From Yoonia sp. F2084L (GTDB lineage: Bacteria > Pseudomonadota > Alphaproteobacteria > Rhodobacterales > Rhodobacteraceae): a stretch of 64,000 nucleotides of DNA. The stretch is from assembly GCF_023015625.1 (NCBI RefSeq), contig NZ_JALKAH010000007.1:1-64000 (forward strand). The letters are read 5' to 3'. The notes under the pieces were generated by a model. That model searched no databases and was not told the DNA's origin. It worked only from the letters and a program-made list of their open reading frames with translations. Shown one piece after another: positions 46,590-56,058 of this stretch; the stretch's first letter is position 1; the number at the start of each line of letters is the position of its first letter. The position numbers and the translations under genes are program-made.

Positions 46590-47189
46590 ATGATGCCCAA
46601 AGCACAACCTAGAGCATGGCAGCGGATGCTATCGGGGCGCAGGCTCGACCTGCTTGATCCCACGCCTGTGGATATCGAAGTTGAAGATATTGCCCATGGG
46701 CTAGCCTTTGTGGCGCGCTGGAACGGACAAACCAAAGGTGACTTCGCCTATTCCGTGGCCGAACACTCGCTTCTGGTGACCGAGATTTTCATGCGCCAAC
46801 AGCCCAAGGCCCCCGTCAAATGGCAGTTAGCGGCCCTTTTGCATGATGCCCCTGAATACGTGATTGGCGACATGATCAGCCCGGTGAAGGCCGCCGTCGG
46901 GCCGGGCTATGGCGAATTGGACGACCGTTTGACTGCGGCGATCCATCTGCGGTTCGGACTGCCCGCCCAAATCCCTGTTGCTGTCAAAAGGCAGATCAAG
47001 AAGGCCGATAAGCTTTCCGCATGGCTTGAAGCGATCCAGATCGCGGGTTTTACCAAGGCGGAAGCAGACAAATTCTTTGGCAAGCAAGACCCAAGGTTGA
47101 CGCGTAGTTTGCAAATCAAACTGCGCCCACCCGTGGTGGTACGCGACGACTATACAGCACTTTATGAAAGGTTGGCGGCAGCGCTATGA
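46590..47189 (+). CDS. HD-domain phosphohydrolase (YfbR-like)
   Basis: The HD motif is seen as AEHSLLV with LAALLHDAPEYVIGD and the following DKLSAW, the metal-binding His/Asp set of YfbR-like nucleotidases. The GLAFVARWNGQTKGDFAYSVAEHS stretch is typical of this group in alphaproteobacteria. The start is uncertain: ATGs at 46560, 46590 and 46593 are possible; CGGAG just before 46590/46593 favours those. It likely dephosphorylates nucleoside monophosphates. Overlaps the acetyltransferase gene by four bases. Confidence 0.85.
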   Translation: MMPKAQPRAWQRMLSGRRLDLLDPTPVDIEVEDIAHGLAFVARWNGQTKGDFAYSVAEHSLLVTEIFMRQQPKAPVKWQLAALLHDAPEYVIGDMISPVKAAVGPGYGELDDRLTAAIHLRFGLPAQIPVAVKRQIKKADKLSAWLEAIQIAGFTKAEADKFFGKQDPRLTRSLQIKLRPPVVVRDDYTALYERLAAAL

Positions 47190-47680
47190 TCATCCGACAG
47201 GCCGTGCACGGCGATGCGCAAGACATGACAAAACTGCTTAATGAAATCATTGCGGTGGGCGGCACAACCGCCCATCAAACGCCATTCGATGAAAGCGGCA
47301 TGATCTCGCATTACATTGACCCACCAGCGCTGATCAGTTGTCAGGTGGCCGAAATTGACGGCACCGTACAGGGGTTTCAGTGGCTTGGTTGGCCCAGAAT
47401 TGAAGGCGATGACTTCCCAAAAGGATGGGCGATCATCGCCAGTTTCGTTGATGTGAATGCAACCGGTAAAGGGATCGGGCGGCATCTGTTCGCAGCGACA
47501 GTGCAGACGGCGCAGCGCGCCGGGGTCAAGACAATCGACGCCACCATTCGGGCCGATAACCGATCAGGGCTGCAATATTATGGCGGTCTGGGATTTGTCG
47601 ATTATGACCGATTGAAGGACGTGCCGCTGCGCGATGGAACGATGGTGGACCGGGTGCGTAAACGGTTTGAAATCAGTTAG
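47186..47680 (+). CDS. GNAT-family N-acetyltransferase
   Basis: The 164-residue GNAT domain shows AIIASFVDVNATGKGIGRHLFAATVQ, the acetyl-CoA pyrophosphate loop (Q/R-x-x-G-x-G/A variant GKGIGR), and the late motif ADNRSGLQYYGGLGFVDYDRL. It acetylates an amine on an unknown small molecule or protein. Coupled to the HD gene by ATGA. Confidence 0.85.
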   Translation: MIIRQAVHGDAQDMTKLLNEIIAVGGTTAHQTPFDESGMISHYIDPPALISCQVAEIDGTVQGFQWLGWPRIEGDDFPKGWAIIASFVDVNATGKGIGRHLFAATVQTAQRAGVKTIDATIRADNRSGLQYYGGLGFVDYDRLKDVPLRDGTMVDRVRKRFEIS

Positions 47681-47763
47681 GGCCAATTTTATTCGTCTTA
47701 ACGCAACGCTCCCTTAAGTAATAAGTGGTCATACTCCCGCAATACTTTTTGCAGGATGAATAA

Positions 47764-49806
47764 ATGCCCACTGTCCAAGCTCAGGCAAAACGCGCTTTCG
47801 ATAGCATTGCCCTGCGCAAGCCTGAGCGGCTGTGGGTGCACTATTACTTTGCGCTTATCGTCGTGCTTTGCCTGATGGTTATGACGTATGTGTTGAACCG
47901 CGTCGTCGTCGACCGCGGCCTGATGGCGGCAGAGGGTGTCAAACACAGCACCGCGCAGGTCCTGATTGCACAGGATATCGTGCAAGAATCATATCGGCTG
48001 ATGGGTGAAACATCACCCAATTTTTCGAGATTTGAAAAATCCATAGCGCAATTTGAAAACCTGCATAGTGTCTTGATGTCTTCATGGCTTCGCTCTGCGG
48101 ATCTAAATGACCATTTCCTGCGTGGTGATGCACCGCTTTATCAAACAGTCCGCGAATTTGTGACACTGGCCAAGCGGTTTGCGACCGGTCCGCCGGAGGT
48201 ACGCGAAGATCTGCAAGCCCGGCTTCAATTGCTTTACGGGGCGGGTCGTTTGCATGATGACTTGTTGGAAACCACAACACTTATCGTCAATCTGGGTGAG
48301 GCTGAGGCGGCTTATTTCACAGTGGTTCAACGCGCAATGCTGGCGGCGTCTGCTTTGGTTTTGTTGGCAGAGGCCATTTTCATCTTCTTGCCCGCCCAAA
48401 GGTCGGTGAAGTCCAGTATCCGTGATTTGCAACGCAACACCAGCGAATTGCGCAGGTCGCAGACCAAGCTGAAGCAGATGAACATCCAGCTTGAACATAT
48501 GGTGAAACACGATCAACTGACGGGGCTTCCAAACCGGGCATATCTGACAGAAACCCTTGCGGAAGCTGTCGCAAACAGTCGGGCAAGTGATTGGAGCCTG
48601 CTGCTGGTCGGCCTCGATGACTTCAAATCTGTAAACGATATGATCGGTCATCACACCGGGGATGCGCTGTTGGTTGCCGTCAGCCGCGGGCTTCAAAACT
48701 GCGTTGATCATGAAAACATCGTGGCCCATGTCGGTGGCGATGAGTTCGTTCTGGTTTCAGGTGAGCCGATACGCTTTCTGCTTGAACGTATCATGGCGCT
48801 CTTCGAAGACCCTTTCGATATTGGGGGCCGCCGCATTCCCGTTAACGCAAGCATCGGGCATATCGAAATCGGCGATGACGTCAGAGAGCCGATGGACATT
48901 CTTGCCGATGCCGAAATCGCGTTACAGGTTGCCAAAAACCAAGGCGGCAACAAAGCGCAAGCCTTTACCCAAGATCTGCGTGACGATCTGGGCATGATGC
49001 AAAAGCTGCAACTTGATCTGCGGGATGCCATCGAAAACGGCGAAATCGAACCTTGGTTTCAGCCGCAGGTCCGACTATCGGACGGGCGATTGCATGGGGC
49101 GGAGGTGCTGGCGCGATGGCGGCATCCGACACGCGGTCTGTTGACGCCGGATGTTTTTCTACCGGCCGCCGAACGGGCCGGGCTTATGGTGGATCTTGAT
49201 CATGCGATTTGGAAATCGGCAATGGATCAAGCATGGCAATGGCAATTGTCCGAGGTGTGGCGGCCGTCCATCTCACTTAACGCAGCACCCGATACGATCG
49301 CGGACCCTCATCTGGTTGAGCGTTTTTTGCTTTCTCTGCAGCGGTCCGGTCTCGCGGCCGATCAGGTGATTGTCGAAGTGCTTGAAACCACCCTGATCAA
49401 CGGCAAAGACGATATTGCCGCAATCAACATTGATAGTCTGGCCGACTGCGGCATCGCATTGGAACTGGATGATTTCGGCACAGGTTACGCCTCACTGTCC
49501 AAGCTGACGCAACTTCCACTGGCGGGGATTAAACTGGACCGATCATTGATCACGCCCTTGCCCGATCAGGCCGCCGACAGTGTGATCCGGGCCATTCTTG
49601 CGCTTGCCACCGAACTTGGATTGCATGTCGTCGCTGAAGGCGTTGAGGAAAGCGCGCAGGCCGCACACCTCAACGACCGCGGTTGTTGTGTTGGGCAAGG
49701 CTATGGATTTGGCAAACCAATGCCCGCGCATGAATTCACCTCTTGGTTAGTTGCCAACGCCACAACAAACCTGAAAGCGGGACCCGATATGGCACGTTTC
49801 GCCTGA
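47764..49806 (+). CDS. GGDEF-EAL protein with periplasmic sensor region
   Basis: Two membrane helices (about 24-45 and 191-210) bracket a helical periplasmic sensor. A GGDEF domain follows with an intact HVGGDEF at 322-328, then an EAL domain with GAEVLARW (EVL form at 447-449) and DDFGTGYASLSKL. It could make or break cyclic di-GMP. The inhibitory RxxD site ahead of GGDEF is absent, so the cyclase would not be limited by product. The balance of activities cannot be told. Monocistronic. Confidence 0.9.
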   Translation: MPTVQAQAKRAFDSIALRKPERLWVHYYFALIVVLCLMVMTYVLNRVVVDRGLMAAEGVKHSTAQVLIAQDIVQESYRLMGETSPNFSRFEKSIAQFENLHSVLMSSWLRSADLNDHFLRGDAPLYQTVREFVTLAKRFATGPPEVREDLQARLQLLYGAGRLHDDLLETTTLIVNLGEAEAAYFTVVQRAMLAASALVLLAEAIFIFLPAQRSVKSSIRDLQRNTSELRRSQTKLKQMNIQLEHMVKHDQLTGLPNRAYLTETLAEAVANSRASDWSLLLVGLDDFKSVNDMIGHHTGDALLVAVSRGLQNCVDHENIVAHVGGDEFVLVSGEPIRFLLERIMALFEDPFDIGGRRIPVNASIGHIEIGDDVREPMDILADAEIALQVAKNQGGNKAQAFTQDLRDDLGMMQKLQLDLRDAIENGEIEPWFQPQVRLSDGRLHGAEVLARWRHPTRGLLTPDVFLPAAERAGLMVDLDHAIWKSAMDQAWQWQLSEVWRPSISLNAAPDTIADPHLVERFLLSLQRSGLAADQVIVEVLETTLINGKDDIAAINIDSLADCGIALELDDFGTGYASLSKLTQLPLAGIKLDRSLITPLPDQAADSVIRAILALATELGLHVVAEGVEESAQAAHLNDRGCCVGQGYGFGKPMPAHEFTSWLVANATTNLKAGPDMARFA

Positions 49807-49874
49807 GCCACTTGAGGATCGCCCCGACAAGCCGTATCTGACATAGGCACGACAGCACAACAAAAGGGCGGCAC

Positions 49875-50486
49875 ATGGCCAATCACCTCTACAAGAATGA
49901 TCTGCCAGATGGGCTCGACCTTGGGCCGGTTGTCGCGATTGACTGCGAAACAATGGGGCTGAACCCGCATCGGGACCGGCTTTGCCTGATCCAGATGTCA
50001 GGCGGCGATGGCGATTGCCATCTTGTGCAAGTGACACCAGGACAGACAGAGGCACCGAACCTTTGCGCAATGCTTCAAGACCCCAACGTCCTGAAGCTGT
50101 TTCACTTTGGCCGCTTTGATATCGCCGCCCTTTTGAACGCGTTCGGTGCGCTGACCGCACCGGCATACTGTACCAAAATCGCCTCAAAGCTGGTGCGAAC
50201 CTATACGGATCGGCACGGATTAAAGATCTTGTTGCAGGACATGGCGGGCATCGACATTTCAAAGCACCAACAGCAAAGCGATTGGGGGTCGCCTGAGCTG
50301 ACCGAAGCGCAGTTGGATTATGCAGCATCTGATGTCTTGTATCTGCACCAGCTAAAGGAAAAGTTTGATGTGCTTCTCGCCCGCGAAGATCGGACTGCGA
50401 TTGCCCAGTCCTGCTTTGATTTCCTGCCAACCCGCGCCAAGCTTGATCTGGCAGGCTGGCCTGATTCAGACATCTTTTCGCACTGA
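49875..50486 (+). CDS. Ribonuclease D-like 3'-5' exonuclease
   Basis: The 203-residue protein is a DnaQ-fold exonuclease lacking HRDC domains: VAIDCETMGLNPHRDRLCLIQ (Exo I, D and E), HFGRFDIAAL (Exo II) and LDYAASDVLYLHQL (Exo III with Tyr and Asp). Such short RNase D proteins occur in alphaproteobacteria and likely trim tRNA or other RNA 3' ends. The start ATG follows GGGCGGCAC. It overlaps kdsD by one base (TGATGG). Confidence 0.9.
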   Translation: MANHLYKNDLPDGLDLGPVVAIDCETMGLNPHRDRLCLIQMSGGDGDCHLVQVTPGQTEAPNLCAMLQDPNVLKLFHFGRFDIAALLNAFGALTAPAYCTKIASKLVRTYTDRHGLKILLQDMAGIDISKHQQQSDWGSPELTEAQLDYAASDVLYLHQLKEKFDVLLAREDRTAIAQSCFDFLPTRAKLDLAGWPDSDIFSH

Positions 50487-51454
50487 TGGTTGATCACGCA
50501 AAATTTCTGGGCACCGCCCAACGGGTCATCACACAAGAAGCCGAAGCACTTACCGCTTTATCCGCCGGGCTTGGCGAAAGCTTCGCACAAGCGGTGGAGC
50601 TTTTACTGAACGCAAAGGGCCGCGTCATCGTTTCGGGCATGGGAAAGTCTGGGCATATCGCGCGCAAAATCGCTGCGACCTTCGCCAGCACCGGCACACC
50701 TGCGCATTTCGTGCACCCGGCCGAGGCTTCCCACGGTGATCTTGGCATGATGACGCGCGGTGACGTTGTACTGGTCCTGTCCAATTCGGGCGAAACCCCG
50801 GAACTGGCCGATTTGGTTGCCTATACCCGCCGCTTTGGTATCCCCATGATCGGCGTTGCCAGCAAACCAAAAAGCACGCTTTTGACCCGCGCCGATGTCG
50901 CCATCGTACTGCCTAGTCTGGGGGAAGCTTGCGGCACTGGGGTTGTGCCCACGACATCAACGACGATGACGCTCGCGCTGGGCGATGCCCTGGCCGTCGC
51001 CCTGATGGAGCACCGCGATTTCACACCCGAAAACTTTCGTGATTTTCACCCCGGCGGCAAGCTGGGCGCGCAATTGTCCAAGGTATCCGACCTGATGCAC
51101 ACCGCAGATGCTGTCCCACTGGTGCCCGCAGACACACCGATGAGCGACACACTTTTGGTCATCAGCCAAAAAGGCTTTGGCGTTGTGGGTGTGATTGATG
51201 ACAACGCGCGCCTGATCGGTATCGTCACCGATGGCGATTTGCGCCGCCACATGAGCGGCCTTTTGGACCACACCGCACAAGAGGTGATGACCGCAAGCCC
51301 GGCGACCGTTGGCCCCGAAGCTTTGGCGGAAGAAGCGGTCGCGCTGATGAACGACCGCAAGATCACATGCCTGTTCGCCGTTGATCCCAAAGGTCCCGGA
51401 CAAGTCGCAGGGTTCCTTCATATCCACGACTGCCTGCGCGCCGGGATCGTCTAG
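50486..51454 (+). CDS. kdsD: Arabinose-5-phosphate isomerase
   Basis: A SIS domain (VIVSGMGKSGHIARKIAATFASTGTPAHFVHPAEASHGDLG is the hallmark stretch, with the loop GMGKSGH) is followed by two CBS repeats (DLMHTADAVPLV, GVIDDNARLIGIVTDGDLRRH). It turns ribulose-5-phosphate into arabinose-5-phosphate, the first step of Kdo synthesis for lipopolysaccharide. Its place before lptC-lptA-lptB is standard. Confidence 0.95.
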   Translation: MVDHAKFLGTAQRVITQEAEALTALSAGLGESFAQAVELLLNAKGRVIVSGMGKSGHIARKIAATFASTGTPAHFVHPAEASHGDLGMMTRGDVVLVLSNSGETPELADLVAYTRRFGIPMIGVASKPKSTLLTRADVAIVLPSLGEACGTGVVPTTSTTMTLALGDALAVALMEHRDFTPENFRDFHPGGKLGAQLSKVSDLMHTADAVPLVPADTPMSDTLLVISQKGFGVVGVIDDNARLIGIVTDGDLRRHMSGLLDHTAQEVMTASPATVGPEALAEEAVALMNDRKITCLFAVDPKGPGQVAGFLHIHDCLRAGIV

Positions 51455-51456
51455 CC

Positions 51457-52059
51457 GTGGCTGTGGCGGATAATCTACATTCCCAGATTGTTGGCTGGGC
51501 AAAGATTATTCTGCCACTCTGCGCATTGGCGCTTTTGTCAACGCTGTTTCTGTTTGCGCGATCCACCACGGAACCTTCCGAAATCGTCTTGGAAGAGGTC
51601 GAGGCCATCGCGCGCGAACAACGTGTGTCCGCGCCAGAGTTTTCCGGGGTGACCGACGAAGGCGCGATCATTGTCATCTCAGCCAAAACCGCGCGCCCCG
51701 ACACAGCCCAGCCCGACACTGTCAGCATCGACGACATGCGCATGCGTATGGACAATGCAAACGGCAGCCACGTCGAAATCACCGCGACAACAGGCGAAGT
51801 CGATGGCCGTGCCCGCGTCGCCCGGTTTTTGGGGTTGGCCCGGCTTGAAACCTCAGACGGGTATGAGATGGAAACAAACGGCTTGATTGCCGCGCTGGAC
51901 ACCGGGGTGGTCACATCGGATGGATTGCTGGAAGTCCGCGCGCCCTTTGGGCAATTGACCGCAGGCAAAGTGACATTTCTGGTTGCATCCGAAGGTACGG
52001 CGCAGGAGATGCTGTTCACCGACGGGGTCCGCCTGCTATACATCCCCCAAGCCCCGTGA
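51457..52059 (+). CDS. lptC: LPS export protein LptC
   Basis: A single N-terminal membrane helix (IILPLCALALLSTLFLFAR) anchors a periplasmic beta-jellyroll, EFSGVTDEGAIIVISAKTARPD and MRMDNANGSHVEITATTG. LptC passes LPS from the LptBFG complex to LptA. The start is a GTG two bases after the kdsD stop. Sequence is poorly conserved in the family, so the call leans on context. Confidence 0.85.
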   Translation: MAVADNLHSQIVGWAKIILPLCALALLSTLFLFARSTTEPSEIVLEEVEAIAREQRVSAPEFSGVTDEGAIIVISAKTARPDTAQPDTVSIDDMRMRMDNANGSHVEITATTGEVDGRARVARFLGLARLETSDGYEMETNGLIAALDTGVVTSDGLLEVRAPFGQLTAGKVTFLVASEGTAQEMLFTDGVRLLYIPQAP

Positions 52060-52076
52060 CGAAGGATAAGGCACCG

Positions 52077-52562
52077 ATGCTAAGACAGATTGCACTTTGC
52101 GCGTCCCTCATTGTCGCGACAGCGGGGATGGCGCATGCGCAAACCAACATTGATCTGGGTGGTATCACGGTTGATACGGCCGCCGCGATTGAGGTCACGG
52201 CAGACAGTCTTGCGGTTGATCAAGAAACCGGCAAAGCCGTATTCGACGGCAATGTGATCATCGGGCAAGGCGACTTGCGCCTGACGGCCGGTCGGGTTGA
52301 AGTCATCTATGGCACCGACACATCACAAATCGCCCGCCTGATCGCGACGGGCGGGGTCACCTTTGTGACCGCGGACGAAGCCGCAGAAGCACAGCAGGCC
52401 GACTATGACATCACGACCGGTTTGTTGGTGCTGGCCGGTGACGTTCTTTTGACCCAAGGGCCCAGCGCAATCTCGGCGGGGCAGATGACCATTAATGTCG
52501 CTGATGGCACAGCCACCATGGATGGACGTGTGCGCACCGTTCTGCAACAAGGTGAAAACTGA
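52077..52562 (+). CDS. lptA: LPS transport periplasmic protein LptA
   Basis: A signal peptide (MLRQIALCASLIVATAGMAHA) precedes an OstA-like domain: IEVTADSLAVDQETGKAVFDGNVIIGQGDLRLTAGRVEVIY. LptA forms the bridge that carries LPS over the periplasm. I chose the ATG at 52077 behind GAAGGATAAGG; a GTG at 52056 overlaps lptC but would add a charged tail before the signal. It overlaps lptB by one base. Confidence 0.92.
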   Translation: MLRQIALCASLIVATAGMAHAQTNIDLGGITVDTAAAIEVTADSLAVDQETGKAVFDGNVIIGQGDLRLTAGRVEVIYGTDTSQIARLIATGGVTFVTADEAAEAQQADYDITTGLLVLAGDVLLTQGPSAISAGQMTINVADGTATMDGRVRTVLQQGEN

Positions 52563-53323
52563 TGCAGGATAGCCCGCAACTTTCAGTCCAAGATGGCGAT
52601 GTCGGCCTGAAAATCGTCAATCTGCGCAAAAGCTATCGCAAACGCCCCGTTATCCGCGATGTTAGCATCGACCTTGGACGAGGTGAGGTTGTGGCATTGC
52701 TGGGCCCGAACGGGTCGGGCAAAACAACATGCTTTTATTCCATCGCAGGTCTTGTCACACCCGAAGGCGGGCGGGTCATTATCGACGGGCGCGAGGTGAC
52801 GACATTGCCCATGTACCGCCGAGCGCAGATGGGCATCGGGTATCTGCCACAGGAAATGTCGATCTTTCGCGGCATGTCTGTGGAAGACAACATCATGTCG
52901 ATCCTCGAAATCAACGTATCCAACCGGCACCGCCGCCGGGAACGGCTTGAAGAACTGCTTTCGGAATTTTCCATTGAACATCTGCGGCGGGCCTCGGCCT
53001 TGGCCCTTTCGGGGGGTGAACGACGCCGGGTTGAGATTGCGCGCTGTCTTGCCGCAGGGCCGAAATACGTGCTGCTGGATGAACCCTTTGCAGGGGTTGA
53101 CCCGATTGCCGTGGGTGAAATCCGGCATCTGGTGGCCGATCTGAAAAACCGCGGCATCGGCGTGCTGATCACAGATCATAACGTGCAGGAAACGCTGCAA
53201 ATCGTGGATCGCGCCTATATCCTGCACGACGGCAAAGTTCTGATGAGCGGGACCACAAGCGAAGTCATCCAAGATGAGAACGTGCGCCGCGTTTATCTGG
53301 GCAGCAACTTCCGCGTGAACTGA
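52562..53323 (+). CDS. lptB: LPS export ABC transporter ATP-binding protein
   Basis: Complete ABC ATPase: Walker A GPNGSGKTT, signature LSGGERRRVEIAR, Walker B YVLLDEPFAGVDP, H-loop ITDHNV. GIGYLPQEMSIFRGMSVEDNI is specific to LptB. It powers LPS extraction with LptFG. It ends the kdsD-lptCAB run; the usual rpoN does not follow. Confidence 0.97.
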   Translation: MQDSPQLSVQDGDVGLKIVNLRKSYRKRPVIRDVSIDLGRGEVVALLGPNGSGKTTCFYSIAGLVTPEGGRVIIDGREVTTLPMYRRAQMGIGYLPQEMSIFRGMSVEDNIMSILEINVSNRHRRRERLEELLSEFSIEHLRRASALALSGGERRRVEIARCLAAGPKYVLLDEPFAGVDPIAVGEIRHLVADLKNRGIGVLITDHNVQETLQIVDRAYILHDGKVLMSGTTSEVIQDENVRRVYLGSNFRVN

Positions 53324-53558
53324 TTCTTTTCGCCTCGGTGGCCATGCATCATTGACAACACCCCGGGTTTCATCGCCAAATGTTGAGGATGATAGACCCG
53401 ATTACTTTCCCCGCGTCGTCACTGGCATACCGCCGGTCCATGCGGATAAGCTTAACAAAATCGGGATGTTATCGTGATCCACTCATATGATGTTACGCCG
53501 TTTTTCCCGCATTTCGGGCATGAACCGCGCGACCTCATAACCTACTAAAGGAGAAACG

Positions 53559-54134
53559 ATGCGTTACCAGATCAGCGGAAAGCAAATCGACATTGGTGCA
53601 GCCCTGCAAACTCATGTGAAGACTGAGTTGGAAGAAATCCTGAGCAAATATGCCGGGCGACCGACCGAAGCTTATGTGGTTTTTTCCAAGTCGGCGCATG
53701 AATATGTCTGCGAGTCCGTTGTGCATCTTTCCACGGGTCTGAACGCGCAAGCCACTGGCAAAGCGACCGAAATATATGCAGCGTTTGACGCAAGTTCCGA
53801 GAAAATGGACAAGCAGTTGCGCCGCTACAAACGGCGCCTGAAAGACCACCATAAAGAGCGTTCACAGCCTGTTGAACTTTCAGACGCGGGGTCATATATC
53901 CTCGAATCAAGGGACGAGTTAGACGACGCTGAACAAGATTCAGTGACCGGCATGATCGTCGCTGAGATGGAAACGAAGATACCGTCTTTGTCTGTTGGCG
54001 AGGCTGTCATGCAGATGGAAATTGCGAGCGCTCCGGTTTTGGTTTTCCGGAACGAGAAACATAATGGAGTAAACGTCGTCTACCGACGTGACGACGGAAA
54101 CATCGGCTGGATCGACCCACGCACATCGGGTTAG
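53559..54134 (+). CDS. hpf: Ribosome hibernation-promoting factor, long form
   Basis: The N-terminal S30AE domain (YQISGKQIDIGAALQTHV, with the basic RRYKRRLKDHHKER helix) and a C-terminal dimerisation domain (SVGEAVMQMEIASAPVLVFRNEKHNGVNVVYRRDDGNIGWIDP) define long HPF, which dimerises 70S ribosomes in stationary phase. The ATG follows AAAGGAGAAACG. A 235-base gap upstream suggests its own promoter. Confidence 0.95.
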   Translation: MRYQISGKQIDIGAALQTHVKTELEEILSKYAGRPTEAYVVFSKSAHEYVCESVVHLSTGLNAQATGKATEIYAAFDASSEKMDKQLRRYKRRLKDHHKERSQPVELSDAGSYILESRDELDDAEQDSVTGMIVAEMETKIPSLSVGEAVMQMEIASAPVLVFRNEKHNGVNVVYRRDDGNIGWIDPRTSG

Positions 54135-54163
54135 ACCAGACAATCAACTGAGAGACGTGTTTC

Positions 54164-54628
54164 ATGCAACTTGGCACCATTCTGAAAACGGATGCGGTAA
54201 AGTCGATTTCTTCTTGCACCAGCAAGAAGCGCCTTTTCCATGACCTTGGTGAACTTGCCGAGGTCAGCTATGGCTTGGACGCGACCACAGTGATTGATGC
54301 CTTGGTCGAACGCGAGGGTTTGGGCCCAACCGGTGTTGGCCAAGGCATCGCACTGCCTCACGCACGACTGCGAGAGGCAGACAAGGTCTTTGGCCTGTTT
54401 CTGCGTCTCGAAAAACCACTGAACTTTGATGCTATTGACCGGCAACCCGTTGATTTGGTGTTTGCGCTAATCGCTCCGGAAAATGCTGGCGTTGACCACC
54501 TTAAAGCACTGGCGCTGGTGTCGCGCACCTTGCGGGACAAGGCGATCTGCGGAAAGCTACGCGCTAATAGCAATGCAAGCACACTGCACACAATCCTGAC
54601 AGAGGTTGAGGCTTCGCAGGCGGCCTAG
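54164..54628 (+). CDS. ptsN: PTS IIA-like nitrogen-regulatory protein
   Basis: The EIIA-Ntr fold is clear: VIDALVEREGLGPTGVGQGIALPHARL puts the phosphorylated histidine at 66, and FALIAPENAGVDHLKALALVSRTLRD follows. PtsN takes phosphate from the nitrogen PTS and regulates transport and stress. The start lies 30 bases after hpf. Its stop shares the palindrome CTAG with the stop of the convergent sulfotransferase gene. Confidence 0.95.
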   Translation: MQLGTILKTDAVKSISSCTSKKRLFHDLGELAEVSYGLDATTVIDALVEREGLGPTGVGQGIALPHARLREADKVFGLFLRLEKPLNFDAIDRQPVDLVFALIAPENAGVDHLKALALVSRTLRDKAICGKLRANSNASTLHTILTEVEASQAA

Positions 54629-56058
54629 GCCCAATCCCCAAAACTGAACGCTGCATAGTCGCGCCCATAAGCATCGCGCGCAGCCTGTTCGAGTGACGCA
54701 TCATGGATGGATTGCAGGCGTGGCTGCCAGCGATGCGCCGTATCGCCCAGCGCCGGTGGATTTTCAATATCCAGTGTGACAGCAAGATGCGCCAGATCAT
54801 CGGCCAACCGATCTTCGCGCAGCACCATGTCGGGAACCGCAAACTGCGCCATGCCCTGCAATAGCGTCAGCTGGCTTGCCCATGATGGATCGACCCGTAT
54901 GCTGGTTTGGCCTGCGAGGTTGGTTTTCAGGAACTTAAGGAAACCCAAAAAAGCACGGTGATGATCTTTGTCGGAATAGCTGTTCAGATCGCCCAAGTCC
55001 GGGGCGGCCGGCGGTATCTTAAGCTTATGGACACGGATCAGATTGGCGCGGATTTCCGGCAGGCTGCGCGGACCATCCAGCAGAATACGGTCGCAAAAGG
55101 CAGCATGCGCGCGGGCCAGTGGATGCCGCAGGACGGTGAAACTGCGATGCGCTGCATGTGTTTCTTGCCACTGACGCAGCGACTTTTGCGAAAACTTTTC
55201 AATCAATGCGTCTGTTGCGGCACCATCAACGGCGGCCAGCCACTGCCGGACGGCCCTATCCGGGCCGGACCGCAACGGCATGTACAACAGACCAGACTGG
55301 GGTGCTGCCACATAGGTGGGAATGGCGGGGCCACGGTTTGGTTCAAAATGCGGGGTACGCCCCAGATCAAACCGATCCATACGCGCCAGTGCCTCTTTCA
55401 TCTCATCAAAGTTGCTGACCTTTTGATCCAACGGGTCAGGGTTTTGCTTTTTCAGCCTTTTGTTGATGTTCGACAGCCGGGCAGGCGTGCCCAGAAACTG
55501 CGCCAACCCGTTCAGAACGTCAACGTCACGCAGATCATCATAACTGATGTAAAACGCTGTTTGGCCGCTAATCTGCAATGCATGCTGGATGCGGACCTGA
55601 AACGCTTGGATCGCCTCCAGATGCGCCTCGAAATCGGCAGGCTTAAAGTCGATGGAAATGGACTTGGAGTGGGTCGCATTGGTCAGTTTCCACTGCCCTG
55701 TCGCCTGCGCGATCTTCCAGCTGACAAAACTGTCCAGCGGGTTCCGGGTCAGGATGATCTTGGCACAACGCGGATCATCAACGCAGGCATTCAGCACGCG
55801 CGGATCGTGATCATGGAAAAACCGGAAACCAGCGAGCGTATCGCTTTCTTTGATCTTACCCAGCAAGGCGAGCGGGTCTTTTTCGCGCGTTTCACGGTCA
55901 AAACCCAGCAATGCGTCAATCTTGGGGTAGGCCACGAATGACGGGTTAAATGCTTCGCCGTGACAGCTGACGCCATCAAGCATGTTGATGTTCGCTTCAA
56001 GCAGATTGGACCCGGTCCGCATTTCTGCCAGCAGGATGAAGTAGTCAAACTTACTCAT
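54625..56058 (-). CDS. Sulfotransferase family protein, possibly two sulfotransferase-like domains
   Basis: The N-terminal domain begins DYFILLAEMRTGSNLLEANI, whose RTGSN loop is the 5'-phosphosulfate-binding motif of Stf0/NodH-type enzymes; CAKIILTRNPLDSFVSWKIA is the 3'-phosphate motif. Past residue 250, TYVAAPQSGLLYMPLRSG and FTVLRHPLARAHAAFCDRIL look like a second, diverged sulfotransferase domain. It would move sulfate from PAPS to a sugar. It overlaps the GT14 gene by four bases, which points to glycan sulfation. Confidence 0.8.
   Translation of the reverse strand: MSKFDYFILLAEMRTGSNLLEANINMLDGVSCHGEAFNPSFVAYPKIDALLGFDRETREKDPLALLGKIKESDTLAGFRFFHDHDPRVLNACVDDPRCAKIILTRNPLDSFVSWKIAQATGQWKLTNATHSKSISIDFKPADFEAHLEAIQAFQVRIQHALQISGQTAFYISYDDLRDVDVLNGLAQFLGTPARLSNINKRLKKQNPDPLDQKVSNFDEMKEALARMDRFDLGRTPHFEPNRGPAIPTYVAAPQSGLLYMPLRSGPDRAVRQWLAAVDGAATDALIEKFSQKSLRQWQETHAAHRSFTVLRHPLARAHAAFCDRILLDGPRSLPEIRANLIRVHKLKIPPAAPDLGDLNSYSDKDHHRAFLGFLKFLKTNLAGQTSIRVDPSWASQLTLLQGMAQFAVPDMVLREDRLADDLAHLAVTLDIENPPALGDTAHRWQPRLQSIHDASLEQAARDAYGRDYAAFSFGDWA

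Noticed and set aside
54907..55941. 344-codon plus-strand ORF
   Set aside because: Antisense to the sulfotransferase gene, whose motifs are clear on the other strand.
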